The position numbers and the translations under genes are program-made. Below the pieces are notes generated by a model. The model was not told the origin of the DNA. It saw only the letters and a program-made list of their open reading frames with translations, and searched no databases. From assembly GCF_040024445.1 (NCBI RefSeq), contig NZ_CP157276.1, positions 2,790,001 to 2,854,000 on the forward strand: a DNA stretch of 64,000 nt, read 5' to 3'. Origin of the DNA: Prescottella soli. GTDB taxonomy: Bacteria > Actinomycetota > Actinomycetes > Mycobacteriales > Mycobacteriaceae. Below, piece by piece: positions 1-7,798 of this stretch; within the stretch, counting starts at the first letter, position 1, and each line of letters starts with the position of its first letter.

Positions 1-2297
1 TTGGCGGGGTTCACCGCCGCCGACAGGGTGACCGCCGAACCGGTCTGGGCAGCGGACGGCGCCGACACCGTCAGTGTCGTCTGCGCCACCGCGTTGCTCA
101 CGCTCACCGTCTGGGCCGCCGACGTCGAACTCTTGAAGCCCGTGCTGCCGGTGAACACCGCCGTGATGCTGTGCTGACCGGCCGTGTTGAACGTCGCCTG
201 CGCAATCGCCTTGCCGTTCGAGACCGCAACGGGGCCACCGATGTTGGCGTTACCGTCCTTGAACTGCACCGAACCCGCGGCGTTCGCCGGATCCAGGTTC
301 GCGGTCAGCGTCACCTGCTGGCCCGTCTGAGCCGTGGCAGGGGCGGTGAGAGACGTGGTGGTCGTGACGTCCTGGGCCACCGGATCGGTCACCGCGATCG
401 ACTTGACCGGAGCCGTCGAGTCGAGGAAGCCCGTGGCACCGGTGAACACGGCCGAGATGCTGTGGCTACCGGAGGTCTGGAACGAGTACTGCAGGGACGC
501 CGAGCCGTTCGCCACGGTAGCCGGGCTGCCGATCGGCGTCTGCCCGTCCAGGAACTGCACCGTGCCGGACGCGTCGCCCGGGTTGACGGTCGCGGTGAGC
601 GTCGTGGTTGTTCCCTTCACCGCGGTCGCTGGAACATCGATCGTGGTGGTCGTCGAGACGTCCGGGACGACCGGGTTGCTGACGGTCACCGTCTGCGCTG
701 CCGCGGTCGAGTTCGTGAAGCCCTGGTTACCGGTGAACACCGCGGCGATGCCGTGGCTTCCGACCGTGGTGAACGTGTGCTGCAGGCTCGCGGCACCATT
801 CGAGACCGCCACCGGCGAACCGATGTTCGTACCGTTCTCCTGGAACTGCACCGTGCCCGACGCGTTCGTCGGATCCAGGTTCGCGGTCAGCGTCACCTGC
901 TGCCCCGTCTCCGCCGTCGGCGGGACGGTGAGCGTGGCCGTGGTCGCGACATCCGGAACGCTGACATTCACCGTCTGCGCCGCCGACGTCGATCCCGCGA
1001 ACCCGGCCGAGCCGGAGAACACGGCGGTGATGCTGCGGTCACCTGCCGTCGTGAAGGTGTACGGCAGCTGCGCGGTACCGTTCGACAGCGCCACCGGCGA
1101 ACCGATGTCGGCGCCGTTGTCCTTGAACTGCACGGTGCCGCCACCCGGATGCGGTGTGACGTCGGCCGACAACGTCACCTCAGCACCGGCCTGCGCCGTA
1201 CCCGGAGCCGTCACGGTCGTCGTGGTCGCGACGTCCGGCACGCTGACGTTCACCGTCTGTGCCGGCGCCGACGAGTTCACGAAACCCGAGCCGCCGACGA
1301 AGTCCGCGGTGATGCTGTGCGCACCCGACGCCGTGAACGTGTGCTGCACCGACGCCTGACCGTTCGACACGGGCACCGGGGAACCGATGCTCGTCCCGTT
1401 GTCCTTGAACTGCACCGTGCCCGTCGCGTTCTGCGGAGCGACGTTGGCCGTCAGCGTGACCGGCGCACCGGTCAGCGCGGTACCCGGAACCGACAACGCG
1501 ACCGTCGTGCCGGCAGGGGCGTTCACCTGCACGTTCTGCGCCGCCGACTGCGAAGAGTTGGCAACGGCAGTGCCCGCGAACTTCGCGGACAGGCTCCGCG
1601 CTCCCGCCGTCGCCGGCGTCCACGCGAACGTGCCGACGCCGGCAGCGTTGATCTGGCTCTCACCGAGCTTCGTGCCGCCGTCGTAGAACTCCACCGTGTT
1701 GCCCTGCGCGGCACCGGTCACCGTCGCCGACAACGTCACCGACTGCCCCGTGAGCATCGGAGTCGGCACCGCTGCCAGCGTGGTGGTGGTGGCATCCTTC
1801 GCCACCGTGATCGTCGGACCCTTGTCCGTGTACGTGCCGCTACCCAGGCTTCCCGAGTAGTGCATCGTCGTCATCAGCGGCGTCGCGCGGGCACACGCCG
1901 CGGTCACCAGGTAGTTGAAGCTGAAGGTCTGCGACTTCGGATCGATGTTCGGGTACACCGGCCAATTACCGGTCACCCGCACGTAATCCGGTGCAACCTC
2001 CGGGCCGCCCGTGTTTCCGCTGACATACGTCAGACACGTCGGGTGCAGGTCCTTGACCGCCTGCAACCACTCCACCACGCCACCGGTGCGCTCGAACTTG
2101 GTCGACACCGTGACGGTTTCACCCACCGCAGGGGTCGAGTTGCTCACCGTCCGGGTGAACTTGCTGCTGCCATCGGTCCACGTCGCCGAACCCGGGGCCG
2201 CGCCAGCCGAACCCACACCCGCAGCCACCACGAATCCCGCGGCGACCGCGCCGACTGCGGTGGCCGAAAAGATTCTTCGTGCCGTCGATCGGGCCAT
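1..2297 (-). CDS. Secreted Ig-like repeat protein A (C-terminus outside window)
   Basis: The visible 765 codons begin MARSTARRIF, with a Sec-type signal peptide of about 34 residues ending near SAGAAPG. A good ribosome site (GGAGGGAG) precedes the ATG. Next comes a type-A N-terminal module (roughly residues 35-180) with two cysteines, one in HPTCLTYV and one in AACARA. At least six Ig-like repeats follow (VEFYDGG or VQFKDNG signature in each) and a seventh is cut by the window edge. The start codon and a long 5' part align at a constant 14,940-bp offset with the giant paralogue at 12402-17237. The role is unknown. An extracellular adhesin or fibre is an inference from architecture only. Confidence 0.85.
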   Translation of the reverse strand, partial: MARSTARRIFSATAVGAVAAGFVVAAGVGSAGAAPGSATWTDGSSKFTRTVSNSTPAVGETVTVSTKFERTGGVVEWLQAVKDLHPTCLTYVSGNTGGPEVAPDYVRVTGNWPVYPNIDPKSQTFSFNYLVTAACARATPLMTTMHYSGSLGSGTYTDKGPTITVAKDATTTTLAAVPTPMLTGQSVTLSATVTGAAQGNTVEFYDGGTKLGESQINAAGVGTFAWTPATAGARSLSAKFAGTAVANSSQSAAQNVQVNAPAGTTVALSVPGTALTGAPVTLTANVAPQNATGTVQFKDNGTSIGSPVPVSNGQASVQHTFTASGAHSITADFVGGSGFVNSSAPAQTVNVSVPDVATTTTVTAPGTAQAGAEVTLSADVTPHPGGGTVQFKDNGADIGSPVALSNGTAQLPYTFTTAGDRSITAVFSGSAGFAGSTSAAQTVNVSVPDVATTATLTVPPTAETGQQVTLTANLDPTNASGTVQFQENGTNIGSPVAVSNGAASLQHTFTTVGSHGIAAVFTGNQGFTNSTAAAQTVTVSNPVVPDVSTTTTIDVPATAVKGTTTTLTATVNPGDASGTVQFLDGQTPIGSPATVANGSASLQYSFQTSGSHSISAVFTGATGFLDSTAPVKSIAVTDPVAQDVTTTTSLTAPATAQTGQQVTLTANLDPANAAGSVQFKDGNANIGGPVAVSNGKAIAQATFNTAGQHSITAVFTGSTGFKSSTSAAQTVSVSNAVAQTTLTVSAPSAAQTGSAVTLSAAVNPA

Positions 2298-2438
2298 TGT
2301 CGATTCTCCCTCCAGAGCGCTCGCGGCTCCGGAGAAATCGAAAGGCCGGACCGCGCAACAGAACATCTGCCACAACTGCTTCCTGCGCCGGCCCGACTCC
2401 GGGCGCGGGAAGTTCGATCATTTGGTCGAGCAATCGGT

Positions 2439-2472
2439 CACGAGGCCCCGCCCGTGCGGGTGAGGCCTCGTG
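2439..2472 (-). terminator. Hairpin terminator of Ig protein B
   Basis: CACGAGGCC and GGCCTCGTG form a near-perfect hairpin immediately downstream of the stop codon of the gene ending at 2480. It separates that gene from the next one. No strong T-tract follows, as is usual in high-GC actinobacteria. Confidence 0.7.
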
Positions 2473-2479
2473 TCGATCG

Positions 2480-4513
2480 TCAGCCGCCGAGCGAGCCGAA
2501 CATGGTGCCGAGCGAACCGGCGCTACCCGTGCCGCCGTCCGTGCCGCCGCCCGAGGCGGTCACCTGCACCGTCTGCGGTGCCGACGTCGATGCGAGCGAG
2601 CCGGTGCCACCGGAGTACACGGCCTTGATCGCGTGAGCACCGGTCGTGGTGAACGTGTGTGCGAGCACCGCGACACCGTTGTTCACGGGAACAGCGGCGC
2701 CGAGAGGCGTTTCGCCGTCGTAGAACTGGACCGTTCCGGTCAGTTGCGCCGCCCCGGCGACCCGGGCTGTGAGGCTTGCGGCCTGCCCGACTGTCGCAGT
2801 TCCCGGGCCGGTCACCTCGGTGGTCGTTGCCACGTCACTGGGGGCCGGATCCGAAACCTGCACCGCCTGCGCCGGTGCCGTCGATCCGGCGAAGCCGGCG
2901 CCCGGGGTGAACACCGCGGTGATCGAATGGGATCCCGCCGTGGTGAACGTGTGCTGCAGGCCCGCAGCACCGTTGGACACCGTCACCGGCGTTCCGATGG
3001 CCGTGCCGCCGTCCTTGAACTGCACCGTGCCGGTGGCATTCGCCGGCGTGACCGACGCGGTCAACGCCACGGTGGCGCCCGTCTGCGCCGTCGGCTGAAC
3101 CGTCACCGCCGTCGAGGTCTGCACGTCCTGCGCCGGCGGGTTGGTCGCGATCACGTTCTTCGCTGCCGACGTCGATCCCAGGAACCCGGTGTTTCCGGTG
3201 AAGACGGCCGAGATGCTGTGGTTGCCTGCCACCGAGAAGGTGTGCGACAGCTGCGCCTTGCCGCTCGACACGGCCACCGGCGCACCGATGTTCGCGGCGC
3301 CGTCCTTGAACTGCACCGTGCCGGCCGCGGTCGCCGGATCGACGGTCGCGGTGAACGTCACCGCCGTGCCCAGATCAGCGGTGGGTGGCACCTGCAGCGT
3401 CGTCGTGGTCACGACGTCCGGGTCGCGGACCGTCACCGTCTGCGCCGGCGACGACGTCGAACCGGTGAAGCCCGGCGCCCCCGAGTACACGGCGGTGATG
3501 TCGTGCGCACCGGCTGCGGTGAACGTGTAGTCCAGGCTCGCACCACCGTTCGACACCGCCACCGGCGCACCGATGTTCGCGGCGCCGTCCTTGAACTGCA
3601 TCGTGCCGGCTGCATTCGCCGGGGCCACCGACGCCGTGAGAGTCACCGGCACACCGGTGGTCGCCGTCGCCGGGACCTGCACCGACGTCGACGTCGCGAC
3701 ATCTGGCGCCGCCACCTGCACCGACTGCGCCGTCGAATCCGATCCGTTCGCGAACGCCGTGCCCGCGAACTTCGCCTGCACCGACCGCGCACCCGCAGTC
3801 GACGGCGTCCACGAGTACGTGGCCACGCCCGAACCGTTCAGCGCGCCGGAACCGACCTTGGTGCCGCCGTCGTAGAAGTCGACCGAATCGCCCTGTGCCG
3901 CACCGGTCACCGTCGCGCTCAACGTCACCGGCTTTCCGACCTGCGCACCCGACACCGCGGCCAACGTCGTCGTCGTCGTGTTCTTGGCGACCGTGATCGC
4001 CGGACCCTTGTTCGTGTAGTTACCGTCACCCAGCGAACCGCTGTAGTACATCGACGTCGGCAACGCCACGCCACGCGCACAATCCGCACCCACCCGATAC
4101 GAGAACTCGAACGTGTGCGACTTCGGATTGATGTTCGGATACACCGGCCACTCGATACTCGAACCCTGAACCCGCACGTAATCCGCCGCCTGACTCTGCA
4201 GCCCACGCGGCGAACCATCCACCTTCGCCGACCCGTCCACGTACGTCAGACAGGTGGGATGCGCATCCTTGACCGCGTAGATGTACTCCACCGGAATCCC
4301 GGTCCGCTCGAACTTCGTCGACACCGTCACGATGTCACCCTCGTTCGGCGTCGTATTGCTCACCGTCCGGGTGAACCGGCTACTGCCGTCATCCCACGTG
4401 AGCGAACCCGACGCCGCACCGGCCGAACCGACACCCATCGTCGCCACGAACCCCGCAGCGACGGCTACCGCACCCACACCGCCGATGATCCGGCGAACTC
4501 TCTTGTCAGACAT
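2480..4513 (-). CDS. Secreted Ig-like repeat protein B (677 aa)
   Basis: The protein starts MSDKRVRRIIGG and has a signal peptide of about 35 residues (cleavage near GAASG). A type-A module of about 150 residues follows, with Cys in HPTCLTYV and GADCARG. Five Ig-like repeats come next (VDFYDGG, MQFKDG, then VQFKDG twice and VQFYDG). The end is a Gly-rich linker and the tail GSLGTMFGSLGG, shared with the next protein. The DNA coding for most of the N-terminal module appears identical over about 431 bp to that of the gene at 4619-6076. The protein should be exported. Function is unknown, and no LPXTG motif or C-terminal membrane anchor is visible. Confidence 0.88.
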   Translation of the reverse strand: MSDKRVRRIIGGVGAVAVAAGFVATMGVGSAGAASGSLTWDDGSSRFTRTVSNTTPNEGDIVTVSTKFERTGIPVEYIYAVKDAHPTCLTYVDGSAKVDGSPRGLQSQAADYVRVQGSSIEWPVYPNINPKSHTFEFSYRVGADCARGVALPTSMYYSGSLGDGNYTNKGPAITVAKNTTTTTLAAVSGAQVGKPVTLSATVTGAAQGDSVDFYDGGTKVGSGALNGSGVATYSWTPSTAGARSVQAKFAGTAFANGSDSTAQSVQVAAPDVATSTSVQVPATATTGVPVTLTASVAPANAAGTMQFKDGAANIGAPVAVSNGGASLDYTFTAAGAHDITAVYSGAPGFTGSTSSPAQTVTVRDPDVVTTTTLQVPPTADLGTAVTFTATVDPATAAGTVQFKDGAANIGAPVAVSSGKAQLSHTFSVAGNHSISAVFTGNTGFLGSTSAAKNVIATNPPAQDVQTSTAVTVQPTAQTGATVALTASVTPANATGTVQFKDGGTAIGTPVTVSNGAAGLQHTFTTAGSHSITAVFTPGAGFAGSTAPAQAVQVSDPAPSDVATTTEVTGPGTATVGQAASLTARVAGAAQLTGTVQFYDGETPLGAAVPVNNGVAVLAHTFTTTGAHAIKAVYSGGTGSLASTSAPQTVQVTASGGGTDGGTGSAGSLGTMFGSLGG
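3978..4408. repeat. 431-bp block repeated at 5541-5971
   Basis: This block encodes most of the type-A N-terminal module of Ig protein B. Read by eye it matches 5541-5971 in protein C base for base, at an offset of 1,563 bp. The flanking bases on both sides differ. It is a direct repeat within coding sequence. Confidence 0.85.
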
Positions 4514-4566
4514 GGACTTCCTCTCGACGACAGACTTCGCCGGCCGTCACACGGTGAGAAGTGGAT

Positions 4567-4603
4567 CTTCCGGTTCGGGGTCCTGCGGACCCCGAACCGG
4601 AAG
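4567..4603 (-). terminator. Hairpin terminator of Ig protein C
   Basis: CTTCCGGTTCGGGGTCC and GGACCCCGAACCGGAAG are perfect 17-bp arms around a short loop, 16 bp beyond the stop codon of the gene ending at 4619. Confidence 0.8.
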
Positions 4604-4618
4604 TGAATCGATGTGCTG

Positions 4619-6076
4619 TCAGCCGCCCAGCGAGCCGAACATCGTGCCGAGTGAACCGGCGCTGCCCGTGCCGCCGCCGGGGCCGCCGTCTCCGCCCGGG
4701 GCGGCGGGTGCGACAGCCACCGACTGCTGGTCGTCGGAGGCGTTGACCGTGCCCGATCCCGAGTACTCGGCCCGGATGACACGCTGCCCCTGGACCGCCG
4801 GGGTCCAACTGATCGATGCGCGGCCACTGCCGTCGACCGCCGCGGTGCCGATGACGGTGTTGCCGTCCTTGAAGGTCACGGTACCGCCGGCACCGCCGGT
4901 GACCTGCGCCGAAATCGTCTGCGCCACACCGACCTGGGCTTTGCCGACGGAGATGACCGTGGTCGAGTCGGTGTTCTGGGCCGGCTTCGGGGCGACGTTC
5001 ACGGTCGCAGTTCCGGTCGACGCCGCGACGCCGGCGCGTCCGGAGTAGTCGGCAGTGATCGAGTGATTGCCGTCGGCCGTCGGGGTCCACGCGTAGGTGG
5101 CCTCACCGGAGGCGTTGACGACGACCTCTGCGAGCAACTGTCCCCCGTCCTTGAACTTGACGGTGCCACCGGCAGCGGCCGTCGGTGTCACCGTGGCCTT
5201 CAACGTCGTCGACTGGCCGACCCGGGCGTTCGTCACGGCGGCGATCACCGTCGTGGACTGGATGTCGGAGGAGAGCACGTCGATGTTCTGCCTCGACGAC
5301 TCCGAGTCGTCGGCCCTCGCGGTGCCGGGGAAGCGCGCCATCAACTCGTGCGCGCCCTTTGCGGTCGGGGTCCACGCGTAGGTCGCGGTGCCGTTCGCGT
5401 TGAGGATGCCGGTCCCGATCTTGGCGCCGCCGTCGAGGAATTCGACGGTGTCGCCCTGTGCGCCACCGGTCACGGTCGCGGCGAGAGTGGTGGCCTGACC
5501 CACCTGGGCACCGGCGACCTGCGCGAGCGCCGTCGTCGTGGTGTTCTTGGCGACCGTGATCGCCGGACCCTTGTTCGTGTAGTTACCGTCACCCAGCGAA
5601 CCGCTGTAGTACATCGACGTCGGCAACGCCACGCCACGCGCACAATCCGCACCCACCCGATACGAGAACTCGAACGTGTGCGACTTCGGATTGATGTTCG
5701 GATACACCGGCCACTCGATACTCGAACCCTGAACCCGCACGTAATCCGCCGCCTGACTCTGCAGCCCACGCGGCGAACCATCCACCTTCGCCGACCCGTC
5801 CACGTACGTCAGACAGGTGGGATGCGCATCCTTGACCGCGTAGATGTACTCCACCGGAATCCCGGTCCGCTCGAACTTCGTCGACACCGTCACGATGTCA
5901 CCCTCGTTCGGCGTCGTATTGCTCACCGTCCGGGTGAACCGGCTACTGCCGTCATCCCACGTGAGCGAACCGGGCGCCGCGCTCGCCGAACCCATACCCG
6001 CAGTGACCGCGAATCCGGCTGCCACCGCGAAGGTGCTCAGGCCTGCAAGCACGCGGCGGGTGTTCCTGTCAGACAT
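4619..6076 (-). CDS. Secreted Ig-like repeat protein C (485 aa)
   Basis: The product starts MSDRNTRRVLAGL with a signal peptide ending near SASAAPG. It carries a type-A two-cysteine module, only three Ig-like repeats (VEFLDGG, VKFKDGG, VTFKDGN) and a Gly-rich linker with the tail GSLGTMFGSLGG. The last two repeats differ from those of the neighbours, using TYAWTP-type strands, so the repeats have mixed ancestry. The upstream gap (6077-6406) holds a GGAC-N4-GTCC palindrome and the terminator of the gene behind it, so this gene probably has its own promoter. Exported; function unknown. Confidence 0.87.
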   Translation of the reverse strand: MSDRNTRRVLAGLSTFAVAAGFAVTAGMGSASAAPGSLTWDDGSSRFTRTVSNTTPNEGDIVTVSTKFERTGIPVEYIYAVKDAHPTCLTYVDGSAKVDGSPRGLQSQAADYVRVQGSSIEWPVYPNINPKSHTFEFSYRVGADCARGVALPTSMYYSGSLGDGNYTNKGPAITVAKNTTTTALAQVAGAQVGQATTLAATVTGGAQGDTVEFLDGGAKIGTGILNANGTATYAWTPTAKGAHELMARFPGTARADDSESSRQNIDVLSSDIQSTTVIAAVTNARVGQSTTLKATVTPTAAAGGTVKFKDGGQLLAEVVVNASGEATYAWTPTADGNHSITADYSGRAGVAASTGTATVNVAPKPAQNTDSTTVISVGKAQVGVAQTISAQVTGGAGGTVTFKDGNTVIGTAAVDGSGRASISWTPAVQGQRVIRAEYSGSGTVNASDDQQSVAVAPAAPGGDGGPGGGTGSAGSLGTMFGSLGG

Positions 6077-6309
6077 GCATTTCCTCTCGACGACGATCCT
6101 CGATGGATGCCCGACGGGAGTTGCTGCCCCGCGCGAAGACGCGCGTCGATCGGGCCATTCCGACTCCCTTCAGAGCACGGTCGCCGCGGGTCCGGACCAG
6201 ATGCCGTCGGAACCGCGTGTACTTCCGCCCAGGTATTGGCCCGACTCCGCACACCCGGCTCGTTCCCTTCGGCACCGATGTACCGATAGAAGCGCGGGAT
6301 CACTGTATC

Positions 6310-6321
6310 GGACGTACGTCC
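6310..6321. promoter_or_regulatory. Palindrome GGACGTACGTCC upstream of Ig protein C
   Basis: A perfect 12-bp palindrome lies in the 330-bp gap between two Ig genes, 234 bp before the start at 6076. Related GGAC-N4-GTCC sites lie upstream of four other Ig transcription units in the window. This suggests a shared operator; the binding protein is unknown. Confidence 0.5.
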
Positions 6322-6345
6322 AGGTCTGTACCGAAACGGCGAATA

Positions 6346-6388
6346 GACAACGAGGCCCCTCGCGCTGTGCGCGAGGGGCTTCGTTGTC
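6346..6388 (-). terminator. Hairpin terminator of Ig protein D
   Basis: GACAACGAGGCCCCTCGCG pairs with CGCGAGGGGCTTCGTTGTC with one mismatch, directly after the stop codon of the gene ending at 6407. Confidence 0.8.
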
Positions 6389-6406
6389 AGGAGCTTGGCA
6401 ATGGCG

Positions 6407-7654
6407 TCAGCTGCCGAAGCCGCCGCCGAGGCTGCCCAGGCTACCGAGGCTGCCGGTGCCACCGGGCTGCGTAGGAGCGTCCGCGACCTGGATCGTCTGA
6501 TCCGCGGAGGCCGAACCGTTCACGCCCTGGCCACCGGTGTAGGCGACGCTGATCTGGTGCGGGCCCGCGACGTCGAAGACGTAGTCGATCGCGACGACGC
6601 CATTGCCGGCGGCGATACGCGGTCCGATCGGGGTGCCGCCGTCGTAGAACTGGACGGTGCCCGGAAGCGCTGGGGCTCCCGACACCTGCGCGGACAGACG
6701 AACCGAGGTGCCGACCGTCGCCGTCTGCGGCGCAGTCATGATCGTGGTGGAGTCGACGTCGTCCGGGGTGGAAGCCGATACGTCGACGATCGCGCCGGGA
6801 GAATTCGAGTTGGTGAATCCGTTGCTGCCGGAGAACGCCGCGGTGATGGCATGCGCACCCGACGTGTTGAACGTGTACGGCATCGACACGACACCGTTGA
6901 CCACCGGGATCGGGGTACCGATGTTCGTGGCACCGTCCCGGAACTGAACCGTGCCAGTCGCGTTCGACGGCGACACCGCCGCCGACAGCTGAACGGACTT
7001 ACCCGTCTTCGCGCTCGGCGGGACCGCCACCGTCGTGGTGGTCGCGGTGGACGGCTGCTGAACCGAAAGGTTCAACTGGTCGAGCGGATTCCAGCGCTGC
7101 GTCGTCTGGAAGGAGTACACATCGAACTCCATGCCGGTGGTCCGCGCGCCGGGCTGTGCGTTCGCCGCGACCTTGTACGTGAAGGTCAGGGTCGCACCCT
7201 TGTTGAGAAAGCTCAGTCGGCACCATGCGGCGATACAGTCGCCGGACCCCTTCCAGTCCAGTCGAACCGCACCGCTGACCGGGTCCTGCGTCGCGCCGCC
7301 GTCGAACTGCCCGGATTTGTTCGGTCCACCGGTCACGCCGTCACCACGCCAGACACTGGCATTGACACTCTGCAGGACGTAGTTGGACGGCGGCAGGTCC
7401 GTGAAGGTCTGCATATACCGGTCGACACCATTCGCCTGGAGCGACACCGTGGAGACCACCGTGTCGCCCGGGAAGGCATTGGGCTTGTCGATCGTCTTGG
7501 TCGCCGTGATGTTCGTGGTGGTGACCGTCTGAGACACCGGGTCCGCCGCGGCGACACCGCCACCGAGAGCGACCTGTCCGACGCCGAGCGCGGCTACCGC
7601 CATCGCGCCCACGAGCACCTTCGAGACAGTTCGCCTCATGACCGATCGGGCCAT
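6407..7654 (-). CDS. Secreted Ig-like repeat protein D (415 aa, type-B N-terminus)
   Basis: The ATG of MARSVMRRTVSK is preceded by GGAAGGAG at good spacing, which selects it over the internal MRRTVSK start. A signal peptide ends near VAAADP. The N-terminal domain (about residues 40-205) differs from the type-A module. It shares GDTV, GV-D/E-RY and F-D-x-PP landmarks with the gene at 17527-20739 and has two close cysteines (GDCIAAWC). Only two Ig repeats follow, then the tail GSLGSLGSLGGGFGS. Exported; function unknown. Confidence 0.87.
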   Translation of the reverse strand: MARSVMRRTVSKVLVGAMAVAALGVGQVALGGGVAAADPVSQTVTTTNITATKTIDKPNAFPGDTVVSTVSLQANGVDRYMQTFTDLPPSNYVLQSVNASVWRGDGVTGGPNKSGQFDGGATQDPVSGAVRLDWKGSGDCIAAWCRLSFLNKGATLTFTYKVAANAQPGARTTGMEFDVYSFQTTQRWNPLDQLNLSVQQPSTATTTTVAVPPSAKTGKSVQLSAAVSPSNATGTVQFRDGATNIGTPIPVVNGVVSMPYTFNTSGAHAITAAFSGSNGFTNSNSPGAIVDVSASTPDDVDSTTIMTAPQTATVGTSVRLSAQVSGAPALPGTVQFYDGGTPIGPRIAAGNGVVAIDYVFDVAGPHQISVAYTGGQGVNGSASADQTIQVADAPTQPGGTGSLGSLGSLGGGFGS

Positions 7655-7721
7655 TCCGACTCCTTCCAGAGCGTTCGCACCCCCGGCGGAATCCCACCGA
7701 GGCAGCGCTTCCGACTTTATA

Positions 7722-7733
7722 GATCAAACGTCC
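7722..7733. promoter_or_regulatory. Degenerate palindrome GATCAAACGTCC upstream of Ig protein D
   Basis: This site matches the GGAC-N4-GTCC pattern seen upstream of other Ig genes except for one base. It lies 68 bp before the start codon at 7654. A second, overlapping inverted pair (TCCAATATCGGA) is adjacent. Confidence 0.4.
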
Positions 7734-7762
7734 AATATCGGACAGTTTTCGTTACAGCCCTG

Positions 7763-7794
7763 CTGGGGGTGGCCGCTTCCCCGGCCACCCCCAG
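7763..7794 (-). terminator. Hairpin terminator of Ig protein E
   Basis: CTGGGGGTGGCC and GGCCACCCCCAG are perfect 12-bp arms around an 8-nt loop, 4 bp past the stop of the gene ending at 7799. Confidence 0.85.
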
Positions 7795-7798
7795 TCAC

